A stretch of DNA of 64,000 bases, from positions 3,224,001 to 3,288,000 of the forward strand of contig NZ_CP138214.1 in assembly GCF_034043515.1 (NCBI RefSeq). Reading direction: 5' to 3'. The stretch's first letter is position 1. Each line of letters opens with the position of its first letter. This document shows positions 40,971-52,257 of the stretch, piece after piece. This DNA is from Pseudomonas sp. MUP55. GTDB lineage: Bacteria > Pseudomonadota > Gammaproteobacteria > Pseudomonadales > Pseudomonadaceae. Made by a program: the position numbers and the translations under genes. Under the pieces are notes generated by a model. That model saw only the letters and a program-made list of their open reading frames with translations. It was not told the DNA's origin and searched no databases.

Positions 40971-43900
40971 TCATAGCGCAGTGTCCAGGGCAGCATCGGT
41001 ACGCACACCGCGCCAGGCGTTGAAGCGGTGGCGCGCGCGGTCAAGATAGAGGTAAACCACCGGAGTGGTGTAAAGGGTCAGTATCTGGCTGAACACCAGG
41101 CCGCCGATGATGGTCAGGCCCAGGGGCTGGCGCATTTCCGCGCCATCGCCAGCGCCGAGCAGCAACGGCAAGGCACCGAGGATCGCTGCCAGCGTGGTCA
41201 TCAGGATCGGTCGCAGGCGCAGCAGGCAGGCGCTGCGAATCGACTCCAGCGGGGTCATGCCGTCGTTGCGCTCAAGCTGCAGCGCCAGGTCGATCATCAG
41301 GATGGCGTTTTTCTTCACCACCCCGATCAGCAGGAACAGCCCCAGCAGCGAGATCAGGCTGAACTGCCCGCCCAGCAGGTAGATAGACAGCAACGCGCCG
41401 ACGCCGGCCGACGGCAGGGTCGACAGGATCGTCAACGGGTGGATATAGCTTTCATACAGAATGCCCAGCACCAGGTACACCGCCACCAGCGCGCCGAGGA
41501 TCATGAACGGCTGGCCCTTCTGGGCCGCAGCGAACGCGTCGGCGGTGCCGGCCATCTTGGCAATCACGTCTTCGGGCAGGCCAACCTTGGCAATCGCGCG
41601 CTCGATGGCAGCAGTGCCCTGCTCCACCGTGAACCCTGGCGCGATGTCGAACGCAATGCTTTCCGAGGCGAACTGGCCTTCATGACTGACGCGGTCATCG
41701 GCCAGGCTGTTCTCGTAGTGGGCAATGGTCGACAGCGGCACACGCGCGCCATCGGCGGTAATCACTTGCACCTGGTTGAGGGTGATCGGGTCCTGGGCGT
41801 ATTTCTGGTTGACCTCCATGACCACCTGGTACTGGTTGAGGCTGTCGTAAATGGTGGAAATCTGGCGCTGGCTGTAGGCGTTATTGAGCACCGAGGTAAC
41901 CATGTCCATGTCGATCCCCAGGCGCTTGGCCTGATCGCGGTCGACGATCAGCGTGACCTGCGCCGCGCCGCGCCCTTCGCGGGCGTCGATGGCGGTCAGC
42001 TCCGGCAGTTCACGCAAGGCCGCCACCACTTTCGGGTACCACAGGCGCAACGCGGCCAGGTCACCGCTTTGCAGAATGTAGGAATACTGCGCGCTGGTCT
42101 GGTCGCGGCTGCCGCCAAACTGCAGGTCCTGGTCGGCCATCAGGAACAGGCGCCCGCCCGGCACCAGCGGCACGTCCTTGCGCAAGCGCTCGATCACCGC
42201 CTGGGCCGAAATCTTGCGCTCAGCGATGGGCTTGAGGCGCACCAGCATCACCGCATTGTTGATACCACTGTTGCCGCCGATAAAACCGGCCACGCTGAGC
42301 ACCGCCGGGTCCTTGAGCACGGCCTGTCGGAAGATTTCCATCTTCGGCTGCATCACATTGAACGACAACCCGTCATCGCCGCGCACAAAACCGATCAACT
42401 GGCCGGTGTCCTGCTGGGGCAGGAAGGTTTTCGGCACCACCACGTACAGCGCGATGTTCACGCCCACGGTGATGAACAGGCTGAGCAGGGTCAGGCGGCG
42501 ATGGCGCAGCACCCAGTCCAGGCTGGTGGCGTAGGCGGCGACCATGCGTTCGTTAATCCGGTGGCTCCAGCGCTGCAAACCGGTCATATGCCCTTTGAGA
42601 TGGGGCTTGAGCCAGCGTGCACAGAGCATCGGGGTCAAGGTCAGCGACACGATCAGCGAGACGATGATCGCCGCCGACAAGGTGATGGAAAACTCCCGGA
42701 ACAGGCTGGTGACGATCCCCCCCATGAACAGGATGGAGAGAAACACCGCCACCAGCGACACGTTCATCGACAGCAAGGTGAAGCCGACTTCCTCAGCCCC
42801 CAGGTAGGCGGCCTTCATCGGCGGCACGCCCTCCTCGATATGCCGGGAGATGTTCTCCAGCACCACGATGGCATCGTCCACCACCAGGCCGGTGGCCAGG
42901 ATCAGCGCCATCAGCGAGAAGTTGTTCAGCGAAAACCCGTACAGGTACATCACCGCAAAGGTGCCCACCAGCGACACCGGCACCGCCAGGGTGGGGATCA
43001 GCGAGGCACGGAAGTTGCCGAGGAACAGGTACACCACCAGCACCACCAGGGCCACCGCGATCAGCAGGGTCATCTCCGCTTCATGCAGGGTGGCGGTGAT
43101 GACCGGCGAACGGTCCATGGCCAGGTTGAGCTTGACGCTGGACGGCAACACGGCCTGCAACGCCGGCAACTGCGCCTTGATCTGCCGGACCGTCTCGATG
43201 ATGTTGGCGCCGGACTGACGGTTGATGACCAGCAGCACCGCCGAATCATTGTTGAAAAAACCGCTGTTGTAGCGGTCTTCCACACCGTCGCTGATTTTCG
43301 CGACATCGCGCAGGCGCAGCGCCGCGCCGTCCTGGTAGCGAATCAGCAGCGGTTCGTAATCCTTGGCTTTTTCCAACTGGTCGTTGGCCTGGATCTGCCA
43401 GTTGCGCTCGCTGTCTTCCAGGGAGCCCTTGGGCCGGCGCTGGTTGGCGTTGGCGATGGTATTGCGCACGTCGTCCAGGGCCACGCCGTACTGGTCGAGG
43501 GCCTTGGGCTCCAGCTCGATGCGCACGGCCGGCAGGGAGCTGCCGCCGATCTGCACTTCGCCAACACCCGGCACCTGGGACAGGCTTTGGGACAGGATCG
43601 TCGAGGCCAGGTCGTACAGCTGGCCCTTCTGCAGCACGTCCGAGGTCAGCGACAGCACCATGATCGGCGCCTGGGACGGGTTGATCTTCTTGTACGTGGG
43701 CATGCTGCGCATGCCGCTGGGCAGCAGATTGCGCGAGGCATTGATCGCCGCCTGCACTTCCCGCGCCGCGCCGTTGATATCCCGGTCGGAATCGAACGCC
43801 AGGATCACCCGCGTCGAGCCCTGGCTCGATGAGCTGCTCATGGTGGTGATGCCGGCAATCGCGCCGAACGAGCGCTCCAGCGGCGTAGCCACGGTAGCGG

Positions 43901-44078
43901 CCATCACCTCGGGGCTGGCGCCAGGCAAGCTGGCCGAGACCACGATCACCGGGAAGTCGATCTGCGGCAACGGCGACACCGGCAGCAGATTGAAGCTGAC
44001 GCCACCGAGCAGCATGATCGCCAGGCTCAGCAGCAGCGTGGCGACCGGCCGGCGAATGAAAGGTCCGGACAGGTTCAT
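40971..44078 (-). CDS. muxC: RND efflux transporter inner-membrane subunit, MuxC/MdtC type
   Basis: A 1035-residue RND pump subunit. It has the N-terminal helix [20 protein letters not shown], the large periplasmic porter loops, and the mid-helix motif [14 protein letters not shown] with the paired Asp of the proton relay in TM4. MdtB/MdtC-type pumps work as a heterotrimer with a partner encoded next door (here muxB), driving drug or metabolite export by proton motive force. Four-base overlaps with the genes on both sides show tight coupling. Confidence 0.95.
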   Translation of the reverse strand: MNLSGPFIRRPVATLLLSLAIMLLGGVSFNLLPVSPLPQIDFPVIVVSASLPGASPEVMAATVATPLERSFGAIAGITTMSSSSSQGSTRVILAFDSDRDINGAAREVQAAINASRNLLPSGMRSMPTYKKINPSQAPIMVLSLTSDVLQKGQLYDLASTILSQSLSQVPGVGEVQIGGSSLPAVRIELEPKALDQYGVALDDVRNTIANANQRRPKGSLEDSERNWQIQANDQLEKAKDYEPLLIRYQDGAALRLRDVAKISDGVEDRYNSGFFNNDSAVLLVINRQSGANIIETVRQIKAQLPALQAVLPSSVKLNLAMDRSPVITATLHEAEMTLLIAVALVVLVVYLFLGNFRASLIPTLAVPVSLVGTFAVMYLYGFSLNNFSLMALILATGLVVDDAIVVLENISRHIEEGVPPMKAAYLGAEEVGFTLLSMNVSLVAVFLSILFMGGIVTSLFREFSITLSAAIIVSLIVSLTLTPMLCARWLKPHLKGHMTGLQRWSHRINERMVAAYATSLDWVLRHRRLTLLSLFITVGVNIALYVVVPKTFLPQQDTGQLIGFVRGDDGLSFNVMQPKMEIFRQAVLKDPAVLSVAGFIGGNSGINNAVMLVRLKPIAERKISAQAVIERLRKDVPLVPGGRLFLMADQDLQFGGSRDQTSAQYSYILQSGDLAALRLWYPKVVAALRELPELTAIDAREGRGAAQVTLIVDRDQAKRLGIDMDMVTSVLNNAYSQRQISTIYDSLNQYQVVMEVNQKYAQDPITLNQVQVITADGARVPLSTIAHYENSLADDRVSHEGQFASESIAFDIAPGFTVEQGTAAIERAIAKVGLPEDVIAKMAGTADAFAAAQKGQPFMILGALVAVYLVLGILYESYIHPLTILSTLPSAGVGALLSIYLLGGQFSLISLLGLFLLIGVVKKNAILMIDLALQLERNDGMTPLESIRSACLLRLRPILMTTLAAILGALPLLLGAGDGAEMRQPLGLTIIGGLVFSQILTLYTTPVVYLYLDRARHRFNAWRGVRTDAALDTAL

Positions 44079-47000
44079 GACTCAACCGGCTCCAGGCTCT
44101 GCGGCTCTTTGCGCCAGCGCCGGCCCAGACGATCGAAATACAGGTAGATCACCGGCGTAGTGAACAGCGTCAACACCTGGCTCACCAGCAAGCCACCGAC
44201 CATCACCAGGCCCAGGGGCTGGCGCAGTTCCGCGCCGGAACCGGTGGCCAGCATCAACGGCACCGCACCGAACAACGCCGCCAGGGTGGTCATCAGGATG
44301 GGCCGAAAGCGCAGCAGCGCCGCCTGATAGATGGCGGTCTGCGGGTCCAGGCCCTGGTTGCGTTCGGCGTCAAGGGCGAAGTCGATCATCATGATCGCGT
44401 TCTTTTTTACGATACCGATCAGCAGGATGATGCCAATGATCGCGATCATGCCCAGGTCATTGCCGCTGAGCAGCAAGGCCAGCAAGGCCCCCACGGCGGC
44501 CGACGGCAAGGTCGAAAGGATGGTGATCGGGTGGATATAACTCTCGTAGAGCACCCCCAGCACGATGTACATGGTGACCACCGCCGCCAGGATCAGCAGC
44601 AAGGTGCTCGACAGCGAGGCCTCGAACGCCTGGGCCGCGCCCTGGAACTGGGTCTGCACGCCGATCGGCATGCCAATGTCCTTCTGGGTCTGGTTGATCA
44701 GTTCCACGCCTTTGCCCAGCGCAACGCCGGGGGCCAGGTTGAACGACATCATCACCGCCGGGAACTGGCCAATATGGGCAATCGACAACTGCGCCTGGCG
44801 CTGCTCCACATGGGCCAGGCTCGACAACCGTACCTGGCCGCCGTCGGTGGTCTTCACATGGATCTGGTTGAGCGCGGCCGGGCCCAGGGTTTCGCCGGAC
44901 TGGGCCTGCAATACCACGCGGTACTGGCTGGCCTGGGTATAGATGGTGGAGATCTGCCGCTGGCCAAAGGCGTCGTACAGTGCGTCGGTGATGGTCGAGA
45001 CGCTGACGCCCAGGCGCGAGGCGGCATCACGGTCGATCACCAGGTACACCTGCAGGCCCTTGTCCTGCAGGTCGCTGGCCACGTCGGTGAGTTCCGGCAA
45101 CTGGCTGAGGGCGTGCACCAGCTTGTCGCTCCACAGCGCCAGCAACTCGGCATCCGGCGAGGACATGCTGAATTGGTACTGGGTGCGGCTGACGCGGTCC
45201 TCGATGGTCAGGTCCTGCACCGGCTGCATGAACAGGCGGATGCCCACCAACTTGTCGATTTCCGGTTGCAGGCGGGCGATTACCTGCATCGCGCTCAAGT
45301 CGCGCTGCCCGTGAGCCTTGAGGTTGATCAGCAAGCGGCCGCTGTTCAGGGTGGCGTTATCGCCATCCACGCCGATGTAGGACGACAGGCTTTCAACCGC
45401 CGGATCGGCCAGGATGATCTTCGCCAGTTCCTGTTGGCGCTGGCTCATCGCGGCAAATGAAATCGATTGCGGCGCCTCGGAAATCCCCTGGATCACCCCG
45501 GTGTCCTGCACCGGGAAAAAGCCCTTGGGCACCACCAGGTACAGCACCACCGTCAGGCCCAGGGTGGCGATGGCCACCAGCAGGGTCAGCGGTTGGTGCC
45601 TGAGCACCCACTGCAACTTGCGCCCGTAGGCTTCGATCAGCCAGTCGATCCAGGCACCGCTGGCCTTGTAAAAGCGGCCCTGCTCTTCTTCTTTCGGTTC
45701 ACGCTTGAGCAAGCGCGCGCACATCATCGGCGTGAGCGTGAGGGACACCACCAGGGAAATCAGGATCGCCACGGCCAGGGTGATGGCGAACTCGCGGAAC
45801 AGGCGCCCGACCACGTCGGCCATGAACAAGAGCGGGATCAATACGGCGATCAGCGACAGGGTCAGGGAAATCAGGGTGAAGCCGATCTGCTTGGCGCCCT
45901 TGAGCGCGGCGGCCATGGGTGTCTCGCCTTCCTCGATATAGCGGGAGATGTTCTCCAGCATCACGATGGCATCGTCCACCACGAACCCGGTGGCGATGGT
46001 CAGGGCCATCAACGTCAGGTTGTTGACCGAGAACCCCGCCAGGTACATCACGCCAAAGGTGCCGATCAGCGACAGCGGCACGGCGATGGACGGAATGATC
46101 GTGGCGCTCACGCGGCGCAGGAACAGGAACGTCACCATCACCACCAGGGCAATGGCGATCAGCAATTCGTGTTGTACGTCTTTCACCGACGCGCGGATGG
46201 TCTGGGTGCGGTCGGTGAGCACCGTCACGTCCAGGCCCGCCGGCAGGTTGTCAGTGATGCTCGGCAGCAAGGCCTTGATACGGTCCACCACCTCGATCAC
46301 GTTGGCGCCCGGCTGGCGCTGGATATTGAGCAGCACGGCCTGGTTTTCATTGGCCCAGGCGGCAAGGCGCTCGTTTTCGGCGCCGTCGACGATCTGCGCC
46401 ACGTCCTTGAGACGCAACGGCGCGCCGTTGCTGTAGGCCAGGATCAAGTTGGCATATTGCTCGGGCGACACCAACTGATCGTTGGCATCGAGCATCGACA
46501 CCCGGGTGGGGCCGTCGAAGTTGCCCTTGGGCTGGTTGACGTTGGACGCGGCGATCAGGGTGCGCACGTCCGACAGGTTCAAGCCATTGGCCGCCAGGGC
46601 TTCGGGGTTGACCTTGATGCGCACGGCCTGACGCTGGCCGCCGGCAATGCTGACCATGCCGACGCCGCTGATCTGCGCGATCTTTTGCGCCATGCGCGTG
46701 TCGACCAGGTCATTGAGCTTGGGCAGCAGCATGGTCTTGGACGTAATGGCCAACGTCAGCACCGGGGTGTCCGCCGGGTTGACCTTGTTGTACACCGGCG
46801 GCGCCGGCAGGTCCTTGGGCAGCAGGTTGGTGGCGGCGTTGATCGCGGCCTGCACCTGCTGCTCGGCGACATCCATATTGATGTCGAGATTGAAACGCAG
46901 GGTCAGCACCGAGGCGCCGCCTGAGCTGGTGGAGGCCATCTGGGTCAGGCCGGGCATCTGCCCGAACTGGCGCTCCAGCGGTGCGGTGACTGCGCTGGTC

Positions 47001-47176
47001 ATTACGTCGGGGCTGGCACCCGGGTACAGCGTCATCACGCGAATGGTCGGGTAGTCCACCTGGGGCAACGCCGACACCGGCAGCAACCGGTAAGCGATGA
47101 GCCCGGCCAGCACAATGGCCAGCATGCTCAGCGTGGTGGCGACCGGGCGAAGGATAAACAGGCGCGACAGGTTCAT
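44075..47176 (-). CDS. muxB: RND efflux transporter inner-membrane subunit, MuxB/MdtB type
   Basis: A 1033-residue RND subunit, paralogous to the following muxC. Landmarks: [20 protein letters not shown] at the N-terminus, [20 protein letters not shown] in TM4 and the C-terminal RND motifs. Having two adjacent non-identical RND pumps with one adaptor and one outer-membrane factor is the mdtABC/muxABC-opmB arrangement. It overlaps both muxA and muxC by four bases. Confidence 0.95.
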   Translation of the reverse strand: MNLSRLFILRPVATTLSMLAIVLAGLIAYRLLPVSALPQVDYPTIRVMTLYPGASPDVMTSAVTAPLERQFGQMPGLTQMASTSSGGASVLTLRFNLDINMDVAEQQVQAAINAATNLLPKDLPAPPVYNKVNPADTPVLTLAITSKTMLLPKLNDLVDTRMAQKIAQISGVGMVSIAGGQRQAVRIKVNPEALAANGLNLSDVRTLIAASNVNQPKGNFDGPTRVSMLDANDQLVSPEQYANLILAYSNGAPLRLKDVAQIVDGAENERLAAWANENQAVLLNIQRQPGANVIEVVDRIKALLPSITDNLPAGLDVTVLTDRTQTIRASVKDVQHELLIAIALVVMVTFLFLRRVSATIIPSIAVPLSLIGTFGVMYLAGFSVNNLTLMALTIATGFVVDDAIVMLENISRYIEEGETPMAAALKGAKQIGFTLISLTLSLIAVLIPLLFMADVVGRLFREFAITLAVAILISLVVSLTLTPMMCARLLKREPKEEEQGRFYKASGAWIDWLIEAYGRKLQWVLRHQPLTLLVAIATLGLTVVLYLVVPKGFFPVQDTGVIQGISEAPQSISFAAMSQRQQELAKIILADPAVESLSSYIGVDGDNATLNSGRLLINLKAHGQRDLSAMQVIARLQPEIDKLVGIRLFMQPVQDLTIEDRVSRTQYQFSMSSPDAELLALWSDKLVHALSQLPELTDVASDLQDKGLQVYLVIDRDAASRLGVSVSTITDALYDAFGQRQISTIYTQASQYRVVLQAQSGETLGPAALNQIHVKTTDGGQVRLSSLAHVEQRQAQLSIAHIGQFPAVMMSFNLAPGVALGKGVELINQTQKDIGMPIGVQTQFQGAAQAFEASLSSTLLLILAAVVTMYIVLGVLYESYIHPITILSTLPSAAVGALLALLLSGNDLGMIAIIGIILLIGIVKKNAIMMIDFALDAERNQGLDPQTAIYQAALLRFRPILMTTLAALFGAVPLMLATGSGAELRQPLGLVMVGGLLVSQVLTLFTTPVIYLYFDRLGRRWRKEPQSLEPVES

Positions 47177-48471
47177 GCGCCGACCTTTTGCGCCTTGCCG
47201 GCGTCAGTACCGGTCTCCCCTTTTGCCGCAGGCTTGCCTTGCAGGTGTTCGGTCGGGGTGGTCGGCACTTGGCTGCTGTCGTTGACCACCTCGATTTCGC
47301 TGCCGTCCTTGAGCCGGTCGGTGCCTTCCATGACCACCCGATCACCCGCCGCCAGGCCTTGCTTGATCACGGTGTTGTCGCCGTCGGTGTCGCCCACCAC
47401 CAGCGGCTGGACCTTGACCTTCTTGTCGCCATCGAGCTTGTAGACGAAGGTGCCGTTATTGCCGAACTGGATCGCGGCGGACGGTGCCAGCACCACGTTG
47501 TGCAGGGTATCGGCGAGCAAATGCACGTTGACGAACTGATTGGGAAACAGCGCCTGATCCTTGTTATCGAAGCGCGCCTTGAATTTCAGGGTGCCGGTGG
47601 TCACATCGATCTGGTTGTCCAGGCTTTGCAGCACGCCCACTGCCTGCTTTTTCGTGTCGCCACGGTCCCAGGCTTCCACCGGCAGCTTGTTGCCGGCGTG
47701 GTAACGCTGGAGGACGGTTTCCAGGGTGTTTTCCGGCAGGGTGAAGGCCACGCTGATCGGCTGGGTCTGGGTAATCACTGCCAGGGCGGTGGTGTCGTTG
47801 GCGGCCACCAGGTTGCCGACATCGAGCTGGCGCAGGCCGACGCGACCGGCAATCGGCGCGCGGATCCTGGTGAATTCAAGGTTCAGCTTGGCATCGTCGA
47901 CCGCGCCCTGGTTGGTCTTGACCGTGCCCTGGTATTGCAGGACCAGCGCTTCGGCGGTGTCCAGGGTTTGCTTGGCGATGCTGTCCTGGGCATACAGGCC
48001 GCGATAGCGCTCGACGTCGACCTGGGCGTTTTTCAACTGGGCCTGGTTCTGCAGCAGCGTGCCCTGGGCCTGGAGCAAGGCGTTCTGGTAACTGCGCGGG
48101 TCGATTTCCGCCAGCAGGTCTCCGGCCTTGACCATCTGCCCTTCCTCGAAGGCGATCTTGACCAGTTCACCACCCACCCGGCTGCGCACATTGATGGTGT
48201 TGAGCGCGGTGACCGTGCCCAGCGCCTTGTAGTACACCGGGAACTCCCCCAACACCGCAGGCGCCACCCGCACCGGCACCGGGCCGGTGGAGCCGCCAAA
48301 CCCTGGGCGGGCCATGCCGCTCTTGCCGGTATGCCCGGCCGGCGCGTCCTTGTGAGCCGCGCCGCCGGGCCAGAATTTCCAGCACAGGCCGGCGATAACC
48401 AGCAGCACGAGCAGGCCGAACAGCCAGCGGCGGGAGTTGCGGGGGGAGGATTGCATGGATTGATCAACCAT
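47173..48471 (-). CDS. muxA: RND efflux periplasmic adaptor, MuxA/MdtA type
   Basis: A 432-residue membrane-fusion protein: an N-terminal anchor helix ([19 protein letters not shown]), the first lipoyl half [20 protein letters not shown], a coiled-coil hairpin (about residues 115-175), the second lipoyl half [19 protein letters not shown], and beta-barrel and membrane-proximal domains. It links the MuxBC pump to OpmB. First gene of the operon; an alternative ATG lies at 48456. No dedicated two-component or TetR regulator is adjacent. Confidence 0.94.
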   Translation of the reverse strand: MVDQSMQSSPRNSRRWLFGLLVLLVIAGLCWKFWPGGAAHKDAPAGHTGKSGMARPGFGGSTGPVPVRVAPAVLGEFPVYYKALGTVTALNTINVRSRVGGELVKIAFEEGQMVKAGDLLAEIDPRSYQNALLQAQGTLLQNQAQLKNAQVDVERYRGLYAQDSIAKQTLDTAEALVLQYQGTVKTNQGAVDDAKLNLEFTRIRAPIAGRVGLRQLDVGNLVAANDTTALAVITQTQPISVAFTLPENTLETVLQRYHAGNKLPVEAWDRGDTKKQAVGVLQSLDNQIDVTTGTLKFKARFDNKDQALFPNQFVNVHLLADTLHNVVLAPSAAIQFGNNGTFVYKLDGDKKVKVQPLVVGDTDGDNTVIKQGLAAGDRVVMEGTDRLKDGSEIEVVNDSSQVPTTPTEHLQGKPAAKGETGTDAGKAQKVGA

Positions 48472-48620
48472 TGGGCGCGAGAGCTTCTACTTTGGGAGGC
48501 TGAAAGATAAGCACTGGGGCGCATTTAGAAAAGCGCCTTTACCGGCTATTTACCTTGGGCTTACAACTTTTCAGCGTCGGGTTCTGGTGCATGGGCTGTT
48601 TCGCTAAGCTGCTGACACCC

Positions 48621-48651
48621 AAATGAAAACGGCCTGGACTAGGCCAGGCCG
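48621..48651 (-). terminator. Rho-independent terminator of tpx
   Basis: On the minus strand, the perfect 8-base stem CGGCCTGG/CCAGGCCG (48630-48651) is followed by TTTTCATTT. It lies 50 bases beyond the tpx stop and before the muxA promoter region, so it should separate the two units. Confidence 0.8.
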
Positions 48652-48703
48652 CAATCTTGCACGACGCGTGTGACTGCCAAACGACAGTCATACGCGCAAA
48701 CAG

Positions 48704-49204
48704 TTACTTCAGAACAGCCAGGGCTGCCTCGTAGTTCGGCTCCTGGCCAATTTCGGCAACCAGTTCGCTGTGCAGTACGTTGTCGTTCTCGTCCAGTACC
48801 ACGACAGCGCGCGCGGTCAGGCTGCGCAGCGGGCCGTCGACGATGTCCACACCGTAGTCCTGGGAGAACGCGGCGCTGCGGAAGTCCGACAGGCTTTTCA
48901 CGTTTTCCAGGCCTTCGGAGCCGCAGAAACGCGCTTGGGCAAATGGCAGGTCCGAGGAAATGCACAGTACGACGGTATTGTTCAGTTCGTTGGCCTGGGC
49001 GTTGAACTTGCGTACCGAGGTGGCGCAGGTCGGGGTGTCGACGCTTGGGAAGATGTTCAATACTTTGCGCTTGCCGGCGAAGGTCGCCAGGGTGGCGTCC
49101 GACAGATCGCTGGCGGTCAGGGTGAAGTCTGGGGCCTGGGTACCGGCTTGCGGCAGTTCGCCTTCAACCTGGACAGGGTTACCACGGAGGGTGACTTGAG
49201 CCAT
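48704..49204 (-). CDS. tpx: Thiol peroxidase
   Basis: A 166-residue atypical 2-Cys peroxiredoxin. It has the Tpx start [19 protein letters not shown], the peroxidatic Cys in [16 protein letters not shown] (TPxC), the resolving Cys in [13 protein letters not shown] and the C-terminal [15 protein letters not shown]. It reduces hydrogen peroxide and alkyl peroxides with thioredoxin. ATG 49204 gives the family's usual length; the open frame upstream is unrelated. Confidence 0.96.
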   Translation of the reverse strand: MAQVTLRGNPVQVEGELPQAGTQAPDFTLTASDLSDATLATFAGKRKVLNIFPSVDTPTCATSVRKFNAQANELNNTVVLCISSDLPFAQARFCGSEGLENVKSLSDFRSAAFSQDYGVDIVDGPLRSLTARAVVVLDENDNVLHSELVAEIGQEPNYEAALAVLK

Positions 49205-49363
49205 GATCGGAATCCTTATGTTGGGTTTGGTTAAACGAATTCGAGAGGCGGAAGTTAACCACAAAGTGCGTTGGCTACCTACCGCCAGCAACAAATTGTC
49301 ATATCGCCGGGTTGTGGTTTAATTGCGCGCTTTTTTGCCTGCACCTCAAGGAACCTGTCGTAG

Positions 49364-50653
49364 ATGAATCAGCCCGCCACCAAAGTCCTGGTCATTGGTT
49401 ATGTCTGGCCGGAGCCCCGTTCCTCGGCCGCGGGCGGGCATATGATGCAGATTCTGGAGAGTTTTCTTACACAAGGTTGGGACATTACCTTCAGCAGCCC
49501 CGCGACCATCGGTGAGCACAAGGCCGATTTGCCGGCGCTGGGCATCCGTGAGTGCGCCATCGAGCTCAATAACAGCAGCTTCGACGACTTTATCCGCGAA
49601 CTGGCACCGGACATCGTGCTGTTCGACCGCTTCATGATGGAAGAGCAATTCGGCTGGCGCGTGGAAAAATGCTGCCCCAACGCCCTGCGCGTACTGGAAA
49701 CCTCCGATCTGCAAAGCCTGCGCGACGCACGTCACCAGCAGCTCAAGGATGCACTCAAGGCCGATCCGGACACTGATGACTTCACCGCCCTGTTCGCCCC
49801 GGGCCTGGAGCAAGAATTCCAAGGGATGGCCGACACCGACCTGGCCAAACGGGAAATCGCCGCGATTTACCGCTGTGACATCAGCCTGATGATCTCCTAC
49901 GTGGAAATTCGCCTGCTCACCGAGCAGTTCAAGGTGCCCGCCGCCCTGCTCCACTGGTGCCCCTTGATGATGGTGCCCCCGACCGACGCCTTCGCGCCGT
50001 TCGAAGAGCGTGCGCATTTTCTCAGCATCGGCAACTTCCGCCACGCGCCCAACTGGGATGCGGTGCTGTGGATGAAGAACCGCCTGTGGCCGTTGATTCG
50101 CCAGCAATTGCCCGGCGCCCAGTTGCATGTCTACGGCGCCTACACCCCGCCCAAGGCCACCGCGCTGCACAACCCGGCGCAGGGCTTTCATGTGATGAAC
50201 TGGGCCGAAGACGCACTGCACGTGATGACGGCCGCGCGCATCTGCCTGGCGCCATTGCGGTTCGGCGCCGGGATCAAGGGCAAACTGGCGGACGCGATGC
50301 TGTGCGGCACGCCGAACATCACCACGCCGATCGGTGCCGAAGCCATGGGCTGCGAACTGCCCTGGCCGGGCGCCATCGAGCACAGCGCCGCGGCACTGGC
50401 CGCTGCCGCCGTGAGCCTGTATCAGGACCGCGAGCGTTGGACCCAGGCCCAGGAAAACGGCCGCCAATTGCTTGCCCGGCGCTACGACCAACACATCCAC
50501 GGGCCAGCGCTGATCGCCTGCCTGGAACACTGCCGCAGCCAGCTGGACGCGCATCGACGGGATAATTTCACCGGCAGCATGCTGCGCCACCATGCCCATA
50601 AAAGTACCCAGTACATGTCCCAGTGGATCGAGGCAAAAAACCGTAGCCTTTAA
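49364..50653 (+). CDS. Glycosyltransferase (GT4/GT1-like, GT-B fold)
   Basis: A 429-residue cytoplasmic protein with two Rossmann-like halves. The first has VLVIGYVWPEPRSSAAGGHM and an acceptor-side loop; the second has FLSIGNFRHAPNWDAVLWM, LHVYGAYTP, and the nucleotide-sugar pocket LAPLRFGAGIKGKLADAMLC then PNITTPIGAEAMG. The GAGIKGKLADAM and EAMG pattern is like GT4-type enzymes. Donor and acceptor are unknown; no other polysaccharide genes are adjacent. RBS AAGGA lies upstream of ATG 49364. Confidence 0.85.
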   Translation: MNQPATKVLVIGYVWPEPRSSAAGGHMMQILESFLTQGWDITFSSPATIGEHKADLPALGIRECAIELNNSSFDDFIRELAPDIVLFDRFMMEEQFGWRVEKCCPNALRVLETSDLQSLRDARHQQLKDALKADPDTDDFTALFAPGLEQEFQGMADTDLAKREIAAIYRCDISLMISYVEIRLLTEQFKVPAALLHWCPLMMVPPTDAFAPFEERAHFLSIGNFRHAPNWDAVLWMKNRLWPLIRQQLPGAQLHVYGAYTPPKATALHNPAQGFHVMNWAEDALHVMTAARICLAPLRFGAGIKGKLADAMLCGTPNITTPIGAEAMGCELPWPGAIEHSAAALAAAAVSLYQDRERWTQAQENGRQLLARRYDQHIHGPALIACLEHCRSQLDAHRRDNFTGSMLRHHAHKSTQYMSQWIEAKNRSL

Positions 50654-50726
50654 ACGCCCGGCGCTGGCAGGGTTGTGCGCAACGGGGCATTATCCTACGC
50701 AGCAACCACAATAAAGCGACGGCAGC

Positions 50727-51632
50727 ATGACCCGAGCAACGCGCATCACCGACCCTTCCTACGAGCTGATGGACGACCATAACGGCCTGTCCATCATCTA
50801 TCGCCAGCACGGCTTCCCCTGCCCGCTGGTGCGCTGGCACTTCCATAAGGAGTACGAGCTGCACCTGATCGTCGCCAGCTCCGGCAAGGTGTTCATCGGC
50901 GACTACATCGGTAATTTCTACCCGCAAAGCCTGTTCCTCACCGGCCCCAACCTGCCCCACAACTGGATCAGCCAGGTGGAGGAAGACGAGGTCATCCCCA
51001 AGCGCGACATGCTGGTCAATTTCACCGATGAACTGCTGGAGAACGGCAGTCACACCTTCAATGAGCTCAAGACCCTGGCGCCGATGCTGGAGCGCGCGCA
51101 ATACGGCATCGAGTTTCGCTGCAAACGCACGATTGCCCAGGCGATGAGCTTGATGCAGCGCATCGAGGATGCCCAGGGCATGGCGCGGCTGGGGCACTTT
51201 TTTATCTTGCTGGAGGTGTTGAGCTCCTGTGAGGACTACCAACTGCTGTCCGGGGTAAACACGCCACAACTGGCGGACGAACACAGCATCGACCGCACCA
51301 ACCGCGCGGTGGACTACATCTTCGCCCACTACGCCCGCGAGCTGCCGCTGGAGGAAGTCGCGGACTACCTGGGAATGAAGCCGACCTATTTCTCCCGGGT
51401 GTTCAAGCAAGCCACCGGGCGCACGTTCATTGAATTCGTCAATCGCCTTCGGATCAGCAAGTCGTGCGAGTTACTGGCCGATGGTAATAAAGCTGTGACC
51501 GATGTCTGCTTTGAGTCGGGGTTCAATAACATTTCCAACTTCAACCGGCGCTTCCAGCAGCTCAAGGGGATGACGCCGTCCCACTATCGACGGTTGGCGG
51601 TGCAGCGCTTGACGGAGCAGAATTTGGCTTGA
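50727..51632 (+). CDS. mtlR: AraC-family activator of the mannitol operon
   Basis: A 301-residue regulator. The N-terminal cupin (RWHFHKEYELHLI, GDYIGNFYP) should sense the polyol, and the C-terminal double helix-turn-helix is clear (LPLEEVADYLGMKPTYFSRV, then VTDVCFESGFNNISNFNRRF and GMTPSHYRR). Pseudomonas mtl operons are activated by an AraC-type MtlR encoded directly upstream of mtlE in the same direction. Here the gene is oriented that way but 2.5 kb away, with an accessory insert between, so the assignment rests on sequence type plus conserved position. Confidence 0.85.
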   Translation: MTRATRITDPSYELMDDHNGLSIIYRQHGFPCPLVRWHFHKEYELHLIVASSGKVFIGDYIGNFYPQSLFLTGPNLPHNWISQVEEDEVIPKRDMLVNFTDELLENGSHTFNELKTLAPMLERAQYGIEFRCKRTIAQAMSLMQRIEDAQGMARLGHFFILLEVLSSCEDYQLLSGVNTPQLADEHSIDRTNRAVDYIFAHYARELPLEEVADYLGMKPTYFSRVFKQATGRTFIEFVNRLRISKSCELLADGNKAVTDVCFESGFNNISNFNRRFQQLKGMTPSHYRRLAVQRLTEQNLA

Positions 51633-51771
51633 GCGGAGCACTGCCATGTTTCGTGCTTAACACTCTGAATATTCCTACATCCCACTCGCACTACAAAAAG
51701 CGAAACATCCGATATTTCCTATTTACATTTTTCCGTATGTTTGTGTCTAACACATCAGGAAATTCGCTTCC

Positions 51772-52257
51772 ATGGCTAACCACGGCTACATGTCTATCAA
51801 AGGAAAATCTCAAGGCCTCATTTCTGCGGGCTGCTCGACCCAGGGCTCCATTGGTAACAAATGTCAGGAAGGGCACAGGGACGAAATATTGGTGCTGTCC
51901 TTCAACCACAATATGCTCAACACCGGCAACGTCAGAGTATCAACGCACGGCCCTGTAACTATCACGAAAAATATTGACAAATCCTCGCCCTTGCTCGCCG
52001 TGGCGTTATCCAACAGAGAGGAGCTGAACTGCGTGATCGATTTTTATCGTATTTCACAGTTCGGCCAACAGCAAAAATACTACACCGTCGATATAAGAGG
52101 TTGCATCATTGCCAGCCTGACTGTCGATGTTCCGCATTCTGTTTTACTGAACGATGTAGACGCTCAGGAACATCTGGCTATTCGTTATCGCGAGATCATC
52201 TGGACACATCATCTCGCGGGCACCAGCGGTTATGGTTCATGGGAAAGCGGGCGATGA
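51772..52257 (+). CDS. hcp: Hcp-family type VI secretion tube protein
   Basis: A 161-residue Hcp of the long subfamily beginning MANHGYMSIKGKSQGLISAG and CSTQGSIGNKCQEGHRDEI, with the ITKNIDKSSPLLAVALSNRE segment and the C-terminal HLAIRYREIIW typical of these proteins. Hcp forms hexameric rings stacked inside the type VI sheath and can carry small effectors in its lumen. AGGAAA lies upstream of the ATG. No other tss genes are present, so it depends on a T6SS elsewhere. It overlaps the next gene by four bases (ATGA). Confidence 0.92.
   Translation: MANHGYMSIKGKSQGLISAGCSTQGSIGNKCQEGHRDEILVLSFNHNMLNTGNVRVSTHGPVTITKNIDKSSPLLAVALSNREELNCVIDFYRISQFGQQQKYYTVDIRGCIIASLTVDVPHSVLLNDVDAQEHLAIRYREIIWTHHLAGTSGYGSWESGR

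Noticed and set aside
41028..43832. 934-codon open frame opposite muxC
   Set aside because: Composition (Gln/His/Arg-rich, no domains) is the usual antisense shadow of a GC-rich gene; muxC on the other strand has all family motifs.
45467..46924. 485-codon open frame opposite muxB
   Set aside because: Low-complexity antisense frame with no recognisable motif.
51629..51958. 109-codon frame running into hcp
   Set aside because: Out of frame with hcp, unusual composition, no ribosome site; hcp at 51772 is convincing.
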